Source of the DNA: Stratiolaelaps scimitus | Taxonomy: Eukaryota; Arthropoda; Arachnida; Mesostigmata; Laelapidae | DNA length: 64,000 nt | Direction: 5' to 3' | NCBI GenBank assembly: GCA_019614645.1 | Contig: JABWDB010000001.1 | Span: forward strand, 11,077,501-11,141,500 | In this document: positions 48,856-61,627 of the stretch, piece by piece | Layout of the letters: every line of letters starts with the position of its first letter | How positions within the stretch are numbered: position 1 is the first letter of the stretch | Program-made: the position numbers and the translations under genes | The notes under the pieces: model-generated | Told to the model about the DNA's origin: nothing | The model's database searches: none | The model's input: the letters and a program-made list of their open reading frames with translations, nothing else

Positions 48856-51562
48856 CCAGCAGCTGCCAGTCAGACGAGATCGTGATTCAAGACGAGATTG
48901 AGCTTCTTTTGGATGTCCTGCTCCGATTTACTAATGGCCATGGGTCAATGGGTAGCGGGTTTGTCAGCACGAGGCTAAGCCATTTTGACCCAGCAGACGA
49001 TCTGATTGTAGATTCTCCACCAACAACTCTACTTATACTATATTATACGAACTCATTGTTGGCTATATCAAACCGATCAGCCCATGTTCGTCCCTGCTTT
49101 GTTACCCGTGTCTGCTGAGGACATTCACTCGCTCTTCGCAAGACACCCAACTGATTCAGTTCAGAGAACTGATTCTAAGTGCGAGTGCAAATTGTCGAAG
49201 CTTTTGGTCGTTATCGCCGCTGCGGCTGCTGCTGCTGCCGCCGCCTCCTTCAAATCGAAATCCCCTGCAACTCTCATTGTGATTTCTACCGCTGCTGCTG
49301 TTTCTTCTGCAGCTTTCACTCTCATTCACCAGCCCATTGGCGTTGGCCAGCCACTCTCATGAGGACCAACGAGATGACAAGAGGGAATCCTAACGGTCGA
49401 ACTGGTTCGCGAACGACGCTCCAAGCCACCCCACCCTAGGCTCCAAACCCAGGGTGTAGAATAGGCAGCGCCATATCAGCAATGCACGGCTTCCCATGAG
49501 AGGGTTTCGCATGACAAGCGCTAGTAGTATCAGGACTGCGGTGCAGCACTGAGAATCCTGCCTCTGTCCAACCTGTCATGCTGTTTCTAGTGGTGCTGCT
49601 GCTGCTGGACTGAGTCCGTGAGTAGAGGAGCTGCAGTGTGTGGGGCATCCGGCCAGTGGGAACAATCCTCGACGATACTCCTACCGCCATCACCATCAGT
49701 CAGCTTGTTCATGATGTGCCCTCAGTTACACATTTTCCTTGGAGGGAGGGGGCAATGACCACAGACGAACCGGATATATCGGAGGGCAGCTGCGATGGAC
49801 GAGGTGGGAAGTACGGCTGCTGTACTGGTCCTCGTTGGTGCTGACGCCGCATCGTCGGACCCCGACGAAGACCCCAGGTCACACCTAATCGAATAGATCT
49901 GCCTCCTCACCCCACCACCTCAGTCTCACCGACCCCAGTCATCTCTCGAGTCACGCGGCGGCGATTCCTTTCGTTTCTCATGTCAGGTATCCGATTTGAT
50001 TATCCCTGCCTCTGGGTTTCGGTCCGTGCCTGGGAGCTGATTGTTGAACGCTCACTTTTCCTCATAGATTGCAAATGTCGAGGGTTGAAACGCTCAAACA
50101 ACAAGAATGCTTTTTTTTAATATTCAGTACTACCATTTGTGTTTCTGACCCTGAAGGTATTTTTACATGAACCATGGTTCGGAACTACTTTCATAGGGGG
50201 AATCCTAGGGTTTCAAGTTCTCAGGATTACCCCCACACCATCCTGCTTGACTGAGTATTGCCACTAATATTATTGTATTCGCTAAGCTGCTCCAAAAACC
50301 CTTCGATAGATACCTGTTTTATGATTTCCAGTTTGCCAAACGGTCCAATACGAGATTTCCGAGAGCTAACACAGATCTGCTTGTATTGTATTTATGGTGT
50401 GCTACGTAGTGAGTCACTGTTGAGGACGTCAACGATACCAGCACGCACTATGCGAACGTTGGTGTGCTCGAACATCCCCTATATAGATCGATAGATACCC
50501 GATAATCAAAAATACATAGCATAACTTTACAGCACTTATAACTATAATAGGTATATTCTATCTAAGTGTGGTTCAGGCTTTTTGAATTTACATTTTAGTA
50601 CATGTGATAAGAAGGTAACGCCCAACGCACAGTGGACTTTTCATAGAATTATGTGTCGAGTCCACAAACTCAAATCCTTGTGGTAGTGCGATTCGTTTGT
50701 GTACGCCCGGTATATGACCCCCGATCGCTTTTCGACACGCGTCACCCATCTGAGAACGGCCTGGCTCCGGATAGAGTAGGTGACCTGAGCTATCTCCTGC
50801 TGCTTGTATTAGTCGTAGCAGCAACACTAAATGTGCGGACGTCATCCCCTGCTATAAGCAGGCTTTGCCGCCCCTCCACCCATCCCGTCCAGTTTAACAA
50901 GCATTTGATATACGGACCACGTCGCCACTTAGCTCCTCATCGACGGCCTACCCTCGATTTGATCGAAGTCTTAGCATCGACTGCTGCAGAACTCCTGCTG
51001 GAGCGAGCACAGAGGTATACTATTATATTATATATCATGAACAAGGCCAGTCGTGTCAGCACACACACGACAAGCGACCGGTAGCAGCAAGCGCTGCTTC
51101 AGTGGTAGCTGCAGCAGTATCAGCAGTGGCCTCTTTGGCCATTGCTAGCGCTGTGACGGCAGCCTCTACGTATCTACCTAGCGGGAGTCTTCAATCCGGT
51201 CGTGTCCCTGGAGGATATCCTCCGGGAAACTTCTTCCACTTATTCCAGGACTTCGGGACGCCAGAGTCCGGGACTTCGGCGGTGGCGCCGTCGCCTCCGC
51301 TCGCGCACTCTCTTCGCCTGTCTCCGGGACGTTTTCTCTCTATTCCCTTTTTCGGCGGTGGCGGCCGTGTGGCTGCTCTGCCGGCCTCCACTCGGTTCAC
51401 CGGCCAGCAAGCTAGCCGAGCTCTGCCCGGTAGCCCGCCAGCCGCTCCGCTAACGGAAATTCCCTCGTGGAGCATCAGTTTGCGCTGTGACTCGACGCCA
51501 CCGCTGCCGCTTCGGCCGCCGCCGCCGCCACCACTCGGAGGAGAACGACGGATTGCAGAGGA

Positions 51563-51566
<4 letters not shown>

Positions 51567-51593
<27 letters not shown>

Positions 51594-51598
51594 GCGGC
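51567..51598. repeat. (GCC)n triplet repeat
   Basis: A run of GCC triplets ends in GCGGCGGC. A plus-strand frame here reads as poly-Ala at the end of a 171-codon frame (51102-51617), which is a composition artefact. Confidence 0.9.
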
Positions 51599-54500
51599 AA
51601 GCGAGCCCCAGCGCTAGCTAGTCCTGAGTACAAGCGGGCGAGAGTGGCGCCAGGAGTGCGGCTGGCGGCGTGGAGAGGAAGAACCTTTATAGTTAATACT
51701 TTAACTTAGATTCCCTCGATTCCTTCCCTGACTTCATCCCAGCTCAGCGACGTCCCCTGCTCCGCTATCTGCTTCAGGCCCACAGCCCCCGTCCCGTCTC
51801 TCGTGGCCAGCCGCCAGCCACTGAACGGCGGCGAGTGAACGAATGTGAGCACACAGCACTTCTCAGGAGCTTCGTCATCACGGGAGGTGAACAAACAGGG
51901 AACGGAAGGGCGAAACGGCGCAGACCGACCAGCCACCTATCTTCTTATCTTACGCCAAAGATAGATAGATATTCCCTTTACGATCGGGCTGCCGGGCCAG
52001 TGGTGCACGCCCGCCGCGGGCCACATTTCGCACATATCTAAATGGCACCGCCGCCGCCACAACCACCACCATCACTACCACCACCACCACAATCTTGCCT
52101 CCCCATGCATTGCTTGCTCTTTCTAATTTCGCTGTTGCAGCTGCCAGTACTGCCGTTACAAACTACTACGAGAATGGCATAGCACGCGAGGCAGCGCAAA
52201 GCGCTGAGCGCTTACAACGGGTGCAATTTTCAAAGTGTTTTTGTCGTTCTTCGCTGTCTATTGGCGGATGCTCCAGTTGTGTCTAGCGTTCGCCGCCGCC
52301 CTCTGCTGCTGTCGCTGCTGCCAACCATCATCTTTCTGGTCGGTGGTGGCATTCTTAGCTTTTTTCGATATTCTCCGCCTGGAACTGTCACTTATGTCCG
52401 TCTATGTCGTTCGTGGTTAGAGCTGGCTGGACGCCCTCAACCCGCCGCGTTCGTCCTCTCACAGCTCGCGTTAGCCATAAAAAAATCAGCCCGCGCTAGC
52501 TGATCCGTCTCGGAGGCTCTTGCCACAAGCAGCAGCAGCACCGCCATCGTCATCGTTTATGATTAGATTATATTCGATTATTCGTGCGCAGGCTGGCCTG
52601 GCTCGTTCGCACACGCAACTCCATTAGGCGATACACCGAACGCCGAAGAGCCATTACTCGAAAACTCGCGGTCGGCACATCACTGTTGTACAGCCTATGC
52701 ATACGTTTGATGCGGGCTTGGCCTTATCTGACGTGCGTATGGCGCACATCGCCAGCCTAGAACGGAAGTTGCCGATACCGGCGCGTAAAGATTTACTTGG
52801 GTTAGTCCTATAATAAGCTGGAATTGGGTGTGAACTAAATATGGTTGATATTTGATATGGATATAATGTGTTTAGTAGACTGGCATAGTTAGTATCTCGT
52901 ATCCTGATTGAAACAGATGCGAACCGTATTGCCGGAAATACTAATACGAAAGCCGTTCGCTGTTTCAAGTCACTCTCTCGCTTGCTTTGTTTGGCTAGAA
53001 GATGGACGATCCGTCACGCCCCCGTGACGTCCGTCGAGAGGCGGTCGCCCGAAGAGGACGAGGGCCCTAGCGCTGAAGGGTCATTCCATGGCCGTCTATG
53101 GCAGAGTGTGGGCATGTGTAAGGACAGCTATGTAGCCCTCGCTTACACCGAAATCGATTTAGCGCCTCCTCAAATATCGCGAGATTCAACTCGGCTGTCT
53201 GTTGGCTCAGTGAGCGAGCAATGAAGATATCGCAACCGGCACAAATATAATGCTACGATCGCTCACACACACACAGCTGGAGGAGAAAATAGGGCGGCTG
53301 TGATAGCAGGTTGACTGTGCGTGTGTCTCTCGCTCTCTCAGCGCTATCGCTCTATGAACACTTGTCTAATGCCTGTCTGTATGCGTTTATATTAGAGAGG
53401 AGATAGCAAATAGCGCCAGTAAAAGACACATCGACGTCGGTCACGATAACCGTAGGGCGATATGTTTATGGGAAAAGCAGCTACCCCTGAATGGCTTACC
53501 CTTTCTCCCATCCCCCCCCCCCGCGCGGCCCTGGCATCGTCTGTTGGTCCCAGGCCGAGTTTTAGTCACCGGTCCTATATTGACGAGGCGGACAAAAACG
53601 AAGAAATATCGAGGGGGAATACGATGTGGGCCGCTCGACAGCTCCCGCGGCTGGTTCCTCCCGGCATCCAGACGCAACTACTAAGCAATGAGCGTGCCGG
53701 AATCGTCAAGGATAGACAGACAGATAGACAACGTACGAAAACAATCACGCGAAAATAGAGCTACAACAGAGAGGAACACGAACGAAGTCGGCAAAGAAGA
53801 TTCACTTAGAGACAACGGCAGCAGCAGCAGCATTGAAGAAGAGTGCTGATGGCCGCTTCTTCTGACCCACAGCCCGGTGCGCTCCAAATGGATATAGGGT
53901 CTTTGTACGAAAGTGGCCTATTATATTATATATTATTGCCTATTTGACGCGCCTTTTCAACAACAGTTTCGAACAACTTCGAACGGCCCGCTCTTCGTTT
54001 TCGCTGCTGTCGCAAGCAAGTGCGTGATTACTGGTTGTACACGAGAGGCGCGTTAGTGGGAGCCCCTGATGTGACGGCTGGCCTACGCTGGCTCAGCCTT
54101 CGGCCAATCTGAGCAGTTAGCCGGTGGTCAATGAAGGGCGTAACGCATGTGAGCAGAGGGTTTCAAGAAAGTGGCGGTTCGGCGGGGATAAAAGATAAAG
54201 GATTGCTGAAGTGCAAGTGCCCAACGATTTGCTATACCGAGGTGGCTCATCGCCACCTGAAGGTGGCCTGCCGCCGTGCCCTTCGGGGTTGCTCCCTGCA
54301 GGTCGGGTTTAGCACTCGCTTAGCTTTGTTTCGCTATTCGACGAACGGCCGAAAAGTGCCAGAGTCATGGTGGCCTTCAACGTGTCCAGCTTCGACTGGC
54401 TTGAAGTGCGGTTGAGTGCGGCATGACCGTTCGAGGTGCGAAAAAGAGGAGATGAAAAGAGACTAGCGAGAAAGAGGGAGAGAGACAGAAAGAGGACTGT

Positions 54501-55914
54501 CTGTTTGCCAGGCCTGATTCGGCTGGTGAACTGCAATCAGCTTGCCGCTAGCGTATCCTACGAAGGAGGCCTATTGGCAGGAGAGACGATCGTTCGACGT
54601 TGCTTCGAATTGCCTAGAGAAAGCCACTTCAGCTGAAAGAGGCAGTGTCCTGCCGCCGGCAGGGTTAGCCGGTGAACTTCTCCTCCCGACCTCCCCATCT
54701 TCCAATCACTCGGGGCGCCTCGAAGGCACAGTAACACAGTCGATGAGATGATGCCTCCCAAGGGATAAAAATGTCATTTAGGCGCAACTTGACTTGGGAA
54801 ACTCTCTCTGTCCACGATGAAAACGGTAATGCTGAACGGCTGGATCCCTAGTTGACGCCCGGGGTTTCGAGCTCAGCTCTGCCGCGAGAGACTTCCCGCT
54901 ATGGCGTGCCTCGTCTTTTCAAGACTACTGCCACTACTAGCAGCAGGAGCAGCAGTCGCCGCAACGGCGGAGGCAGCCAGCAAAAAATGGAAAATTCTTT
55001 TCGTTCGGCCGGCCACCGCCGCTATCCGCACTATTCATTCCATCAACTGTGTAGGCCACAGTCCTTGACGCGGAAAATCGACAGCATAGTCGACGCACCG
55101 TAGCCATAGGCAGCATAGCAGCAGGCAGGCGCTGGTGAACTGTGGCAGAGCATGAGGCCAGAGGGACGCTGCTGGTGGGCTGCGATGCGGTACGGCAGGA
55201 GGAGAGAAGGCCGAAGGTTGGCTGACTGACTGACTGGTGCAATGGCTGGGCGGGTGGCATACAACTGGCCCCCATCGCGAGCTCGACCACGAGCCACTAC
55301 CCGTCTACGCGACCGAGCGGCACTTGGCTCAGCGATGAGATGACGGGACGGGCCGTCGAGTTTGTTCCTTTTTCCTCGAACTGCGGACGCTGTGCATATG
55401 AGGCAGCAGAACATCACCGCTGCATCTGCCTTATGGAGAGCGCGATAGAGAGAGAAAAAGGGAGAAAAAGGGCCCCACGTACGGCAGCTGTGTTGCTGGA
55501 GGCAAAGAGAGGAACCCTCATTCCCACCCCCAACTTCCTCATCCATGAGCGCTCGCGCCAATCATGATATTGCGCGTATCCATCTTTTTCGAGGATGGGC
55601 ATGGGCAGGCGCCTTTTGAGGTATACCAAAGACTCGTCTTCGCATCGAGAGGCAACGAAACGAGGAAGAAAGAAGGCCCGTTTTGTTCTCACTGTTTCTT
55701 ACTCTCTCACACTCTGACTCTTATTCCTTAGCGCCATTTTGTTTTTGAACGAAAACAGAAAGTCATCGAACTGCAGGGTATGGGGCGCTCAATCGTCCTT
55801 CATGTTGTTCGTAACAATAACTTGGGTTGGTGGCGGTGCTTGGCGTCGTACGGATGCCAAGTGACTCAGAGACAACATGAGGAGAGTGCCTTGGTGTGTC
55901 GATATTATTCACTA

Positions 55915-55918
<4 letters not shown>

Positions 55919-55994
<76 letters not shown>
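55919..55994. repeat. (TA)32 microsatellite, longest in the window
   Basis: There are 32 uninterrupted TA units at 55919-55982, then one interruption and about six more units. Length polymorphism between individuals or assembly error would be expected here. Confidence 0.97.
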
Positions 55995-57377
55995 GTTTAT
56001 TCATTTATTTCTAATATTATCTAGCCCTGGACAACACTCAAAAGCAAAGGTGCTATAGAGGGCTTATCGCACAGTGGTGGTGCCGATGTTGCTCGTGTTA
56101 TGTTGTTGTAATGCTAGCAAGGTCTGCAGCAAACGCTAGAACTATAATATACAAGAGCTTAGTGCGCCGCGGTACAATGTTATATAATAGCACATTAGAG
56201 TAGTTCCTGCCTGCTCTAACTCCTTTCCGTCCCTTTAGTGGTGAACCTGATGTGGCTGCTGCTTAGGCTGTCTCAGCCACTGCAGATGTCCCATTTCCTT
56301 TCTATTATCCTGTTAAATGATGCTGCAACCCGTTGATGATGTGGGAACGGCCCAGATTAGAAGTTGCTACTTTGCTCCACCACCTCCCTCGGCCCCGTTT
56401 CTGCGAGTGGACGAAAAAAGCGGGGGACGAAAAAGAAGATGCTTCAATAGAAGGAAGGTGACTTCCTCCCTGACGCGTGGCCCATCTCGACCCAGCATAC
56501 CCGTATCGCTGCATCGATGCGAGTGTGGTCTGTGGTCAGGAGGTGTGGTGCTACTGCTATTGCGACTGCACGAGGCTGCGCTCTTGTTCCGACGAATCGT
56601 GACGCGGGGCCACTGGCCTGGACGTCCCTATCTGGACGTTTGGCCGATTTCGCTCACTAGCAAATTGTCCCTCGAACCGCTATTCCGTAATAGCGAAGGG
56701 ATGGAGACGTCAGCCCATTCGTTCTGGCATAACATACGTCCGTGTGTACTATTGCTGACGCAGGCCTATACTTTATGGCTCTCCAGCTGTTTGATACTGC
56801 TCCCTGTATATGCTGTGCCTATAAATTGTGATCGAGGATTCCCACTGGGAAGCGGACAAACACCGGCCACACCGACAGGCCTTCACGCACAGCGCAAAAG
56901 AAATGTTCTATATAATACGGGAAGCGTTCGGGCCATCACGTGACGAAATTGTATCTCTGGACAAAGCCAACAACCCGAAAATGTGGCTGACCACAACCCA
57001 CTGCGTTCCCTCAAGATTGGCTGAGCAGGACCAGTGGGTGTGGGTCTCGCCGCCGCCATCAACGGCGCCGCCATCGCCACCACAACCAGAACGGAAGAAA
57101 ACACCTTCGCCCTTTCGAATCGTCTTTTCCATCGTCTCCACCTGCTAAACATGCACCTCATACAGTCAGGGGTTGCTTCGATGACCTTGAAAGGAAATGA
57201 GCCAACATGCTCGACTCGACACTGGTCTGTTCATTCATTCTCCGGTAATTTGTCCTTGTGCATTTTTATAGTGACCAGCGAAACGCCTGTTGGGTCGGTT
57301 ACTTTCGCTAGCCACCGAAGCAGCTTCTGACCGCCGCCTCTGCATAGCGCCTGCTGGAGCAGCAAGCCGGCGGAGGA

Positions 57378-57379
<2 letters not shown>

Positions 57380-57408
<29 letters not shown>
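57380..57408. repeat. (TA)n microsatellite
   Basis: A TA run of about 29 bp lies in intron 6. A similar run, starting with an interrupted TATATGTG section, is at 57697-57733. Confidence 0.93.
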
Positions 57409-57417
<9 letters not shown>

Positions 57418-57700
57418 GTAGCTGGTACTGCCAGTGATGCAGCCGTCTCGATGGAGAGTGCCTCCTGCCCGCACCGTCCGCCCGTTGGTAGCGCCAACGG
57501 CAGCGCCAATATCAGCCTCGATTGCCGCGTCGTTGCTAGCGTTGCTGTCTTGAAATAAGTGGCAAGTTGTTCTAATGATGCTATAACGATGATTACCCGC
57601 AAGTGTGGGCCAACTGCCAAACACGGTCCGGCAGGCGGGCTCCGCCCATCCGCTGGCTTCCGGCTGCAATTAGCTTGCATTTACGTTTGACAAGTGAATA

Positions 57701-57739
<39 letters not shown>

Positions 57740-59597
57740 TGCTGCGTTAGTCCGTATGTCTGTGTGTGGTGCGATTGCTTGCTTTCTTGCTTGAACGTCC
57801 CTTTGTCCGTCCGTCTGTCTGTCTGTTTGTATGTATGCGAATGCGAGCGCATGGGTAATCTGTTCACTCAGTGAGTAAGCGCGCGTCAGCCATCCAATGG
57901 GGTGTGGGGACAGGAGGTTGTCAGGAGGCTGGGTTCGGCCTCTGTTGGGGGCGTGCTAGAAAGGCCACCGTAGCCAGAAAGGGACGTACATCGTACACTA
58001 GGCTGCTTTGTGGATAGAGGAAGACGCGCGTTTTTGTCGGCCTCGTCGTCCCGCCACCATCAACAACGACGCTGTTGTCGCCTACTGCTGCTGTCGCCGC
58101 TTCCGTCACTGCCGCTTCAGTGAGTGGCGTTCATTTGCCGTGGGTACTACACAGAAGCGCAGGGAAGAACTGGCGAGGGCAGCGAGGGGTGGAACGCTGA
58201 AGGGTGAATTACGGTCTACACGACGGCATATATATATATATATAATAGTATACCTACATGTGTGTATGGTAGCCGTTATCGCGGAGCAGCCGTAGCGTGG
58301 ATGCACTGATGAGTTACTAGCTGACTCGTTGTCGGCTGTACAGAACTTGGCGTTCGTTTGCAAATAGACCTACACAGCAACTATCATATATGTAGCGCTG
58401 TAGATTTGTTGACTGAACTTGTATTAAGGGTGCCGAAGGTTTCGTAGGCTAACTCGATTCTCAGCTGCCAGCGAGGATGGAGACGATAACGCTGAGGAAT
58501 AATATCATACATAGGAATATCACTGTTTGCTGGACGTAGTTGAGTTGATTGGAGAGGACCTTTGCCGCTTGTCGGAACGTCGTCGCTGGGGCGTTGGTTC
58601 AATCGGAAAAAGGAGCGAGCCAGTGAACGAGACACAGAGACGGCGGTGGTGGTGTTCCTGTTACGACGGCCTCCTGCAGCGTCAACAAGTTAGTTCCTTT
58701 GTGTCGCCGCTGCGTGTCCGAGGGACCATCGTCCAACGAGGTCCAACGAAAGAGACCGAGAGAGGCCGCCGCCGCCGTCGACGAGGGTCGCGCCGCTGCT
58801 GCTGCACGACAGCATGGGACTGCACGAAGGGAGAACCGCCACTGATGTCGGGGGAAGCGAAAAGCGAATGCCGCTCGCTTGCCACCCAGCGAGGATCGGC
58901 CGGTGGCACTTCGATTGCAGGAACACCGAGCTCGCAGGAAGTCGATATGAAAAGGATTGTCACCGCTTTGTTCCAGCATCAGCGAAACTTTGATCGGACT
59001 ACCACCCGGCAGGCAGGCAGGCAGGCCAAACGGGGGTGACGTCAAGGCACTGGAATCAACGGGGTTGTGGGAGAATCGAGTTGGAGGCAGCGAAAGCAGA
59101 AGCCGACAGCGCAAGGAGAGAGCAAGGAGTAGTGCTTTCTTCGTGCCTACATCGCTGGCGCACTTTCAGCCGGCGGTCGGCTGTAACCGGCCGGCCGAAC
59201 ACTGTGCTTGCTTGCTACTGAAAAAGGAACTGCTACTGTGAGCCTCTATCCAGGAGGGATGGCCCTCGGTTCGTCACCCAGTGCCCACCCAGTCTAGCTA
59301 GATCGGCGACGCTGTCCATTGTGAGAGTGCCGTCATGGGGCGTCACAATACGTGGGGCCACGTACTCCGTGGGGAGTCGATGATGGGCGCGACGGACAGT
59401 GGACGACTGCTGATCCAGGGACGTTGCAACCATGAGACCATTGAGGTGCGAAACGCGCGATATTTGGGGGTAGGTGGTTCGGGATGGGGACGATTCGGGA
59501 GGAGGGGGCGAAGAAGACTAGAGATGAGGCTGAGGACAACTAACGTTCACTGACTGTGCTATTGCTGCTGTTATTGTTTCTGCGCTGTGCTTTGCAG

Positions 59598-60935
59598 GAG
59601 TCATCCGTACCAGATCCGTACTCGACTGCGAGAACAAGCCATACTATTGGCTCGTTGTCTCGGCGCACGATCGTGCCGCCGTCCCACTCAGTTCCCGGCT
59701 TGATGTCTTCGTCAAGGTCAATGACGTAAACGATAATATTCCACTGACCAACCTGCCGTACTATAAAGGAACGGTGCTCGAGGACTCGCCAGCTAACGTT
59801 TCTATACTGAGCATCGAGGCATTTGACGGGGACCACAGTGCGAACTCCGAAAAGATCACATTCAAACTCACCGCTGGTGACCCTCAGGGGTTCTTCAATA
59901 TTGACGATCATAGCGGACTTATCACGACAACTGATCGCAAACTCGACCGTGAGACGCAGGACAAGTATCTGCTAGATGTGACCGTCACCGACGATGGAGA
60001 GCCTGCCCTTTCATCTGTGACGCAAGTGCTAATTCATGTGGGAGATATAAACGATCACGACCCGAGGTACACGCAGGTTCAGTACCGCTTTAAAATTCTC
60101 GAGCAAGAGGAACTCAAGGAGCAGGCTGATCTTGCTCAAGTGGTCGCGTCCGACGCCGATACCGGCGCAAATTCCGAACTGGCTTACTCGATCATTAAAG
60201 GGGCAACCTTCCGCTTCTCGATCGACCAGCAATCTGGCATGATTCGCTCGAGATCAGCGTTGCTCGCCGACGAGATCCACGAGTTGCACGTGAAGGTTAG
60301 CGATCTTGGCGAGGTTCCCCGGCATTCCACCTGCGTCGTCATGCTACAGGTGGCTCCAAGGCCCGTTGCCACTAATAACAAGCCGCCAAAAGTAAAGACA
60401 GTTGACGTGAGCGAGGTGCTGGAGACGGACAAGGTCGGCCACGTAGTTGCTATGATCTCCGCCGTAGACCACGACCAACACACGGTGTACTTTCGCATCG
60501 GGTCAGGTAATGAGAAGAAATTGTTTGCACTGAAGAAACCAGATGAAGGTGCAGTTATTATCGCTCGGCCCATCGTACAGTCCGACGTTGGTACATACAC
60601 ACTTGGCGTCGAGGCCACTGATGGCCTATCCAAGACGTACGTTGAGTTTAATGTGACCGTCATGGATGACAACAATCAGTACCCTGAGTTCATTGAGGAG
60701 AAGTACTCGGTCGAGGTCTCGGAGACGGTCAAACCCGGTACAGACATCCTTAAGATCAAGGCTGTTGATAAGGATGTCAACGACCAGCTATTTTACGCGA
60801 TCCACAATGCGGCTGCAGTTGCCAGTATGAAAATGTTCCACCTTGCAGCGTCTACTGGAGTCCTCCAAGTGGCCCAACCACTAGATTATGAGGAAAGCCG
60901 CGAACATGTCATTACCGCTCTCGCTAAGGATTCAG
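59598..60935 (+). CDS. kug: Fat-like cadherin exon 7: end of repeat 9 through most of repeat 13
   Basis: This 1338-bp exon encodes residues 1146-1591 plus one base. It finishes repeat 9 (VKVNDVNDNIP) and holds repeat 10 at about 1197-1303 (GDPQGFFNIDDHSGLITTT, LDRE, GDINDHDP). Repeat 11 is at 1304-1409 (DADTGANSELAYSI), repeat 12 at 1410-1510 and most of repeat 13 from 1511 (EVSETVKPGTDILKIKAVDKD). The GDPQGFF...GLITTT stretch is shared with FAT1 repeat 10, which fixes the register. Repeats 11 and 12 lack some calcium motifs: 11 has no LDRE or DxNDN, and 12 ends DDNNQYPEF. In repeat 9 the usual LDRE is LDCE (Cys1156, codon 59627-59629). The acceptor GCTTTGCAG ends at 59597 and the donor TCAG|GTAAGA starts at 60936. 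Confidence 0.96.
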
Positions 60936-61211
60936 GTAAGATACATTCGCTGACGCTTCTCTTACAATTGCCAGTGTGACATTATGTGTTACATTGCGAT
61001 ATATATATATATGCCATTATTAAACTGCCATATTTTAAGAAGTGCGCTGAATTAACCGCCACCAACGCTCATACTGCAATCACATAATTTACACAGCAGC
61101 AGATGGGTCGACCAATATTAACATCCGAACCGACACATGCAGCTGTCACAGCTGCATTGAACGAACGTGCCTGTCGCCCTGTCGGTAACACATTCCTTGC
61201 TCCTTCAACAG
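60936..61211 (+). other. Intron 7 (276 bp)
   Basis: This is a short intron with donor GTAAGA and acceptor CTCCTTCAACAG, carrying a small TATATATATAT run near 61000-61011. Both flanking exons are in phase 1 and join as G|GT (Gly1592). Confidence 0.88.
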
Positions 61212-61409
61212 GTTTGCCTGGAAAACGCGCTTATGTTCGGATCCACGTGCACGTGGCGGACCACAATGACCATGCGCCTGAATTTCTACAGAGCTCGTTC
61301 GAGGGCAAGGTGTTCGAAAGTGCAGCTGTCGGCACCTCCGTCGTGCAGTGTACAGCTGTGGATAAAGATCGGGGAGATAATGCGCGCATCTCCTACACTA
61401 TCGTATCAG
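61212..61409 (+). CDS. kug: Fat-like cadherin exon 8: end of repeat 13 and start of repeat 14
   Basis: This exon encodes residues 1592-1657 plus one base. LPGKRAYVRIHVHVADHNDHAPEF ends repeat 13, matching the family's KRNFARVVINVSDTNDHAPWF. SSFEGKVFESAAVGTSVVQ, then AVDKDRGDNARISYTIVS, opens repeat 14, matching YKGRVYESAAVGS in FAT1. The donor TCAG|GTGAGC starts at 61410. An open frame that runs on to 61495 has no cadherin similarity and is intron. The next exon should start with two bases completing a Gly codon and then the mid-repeat strand pair. I could not find it before 64000. Confidence 0.95.
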
Positions 61410-61568
61410 GTGAGCAGCAGACGAAGCAATCCGCCCTCTCGTATTCTGACAACGCTTTACTGTTGCATCGAGGTGGCTATACTGTAGGTAAATAGATCAA
61501 TAATTTTTTTTGCCCAGAACTAAGACCGATTTTGGTGGCGTTCAGAGTGCTTTCAGCGGCAGTTCGAC

Positions 61569-61627
61569 ATATTATATTTTAGCTAAGATACATTATATTA
61601 TAGCTAAAATATATTATATTATAGCTA
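61569..61627. repeat. Short minisatellite, about 21-bp unit, three copies
   Basis: The unit ATTATATTATAGCTAAAATAT is repeated about three times with a few changes. Each copy keeps the word TAGCTAA. Confidence 0.8.

Larger units (their letters stand above)
39841..59597 (+). other. Intron 6 of the Fat-like cadherin (19.8 kb)
   Basis: This is the longest intron seen, from GTAATA to CTGTGCTTTGCAG. Its first 8 kb are mostly unique, moderately AT-rich sequence with a 22-bp perfect palindrome at 42664-42685. From about 44000 it becomes rich in simple repeats: CTG at 44638-44655, CT at 46326-46353, TA at 46387-46414, 55919-55994, 57380-57408 and 57697-57733, GCC at 51567-51598, and scattered CAG, GGC and CAC triplets. 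A tRNA-like SINE lies at 48700-48855. Long open frames at 46102-46779, 51102-51617, 55043-55561, 56317-56943 and 58527-59114 have no domains, overlap frames on the other strand and cross repeats. I see no nested gene. Confidence 0.75.

Noticed and set aside
51102..51617. 171-codon plus-strand frame ending in poly-Ala
   Set aside because: It is an artefact of a GC-rich stretch and a (GCC)n repeat. A minus-strand frame overlaps it.
56317..56943. 208-codon plus-strand open frame in intron 6
   Set aside because: The composition looks random, and there is no domain and no convincing start context or splice context.
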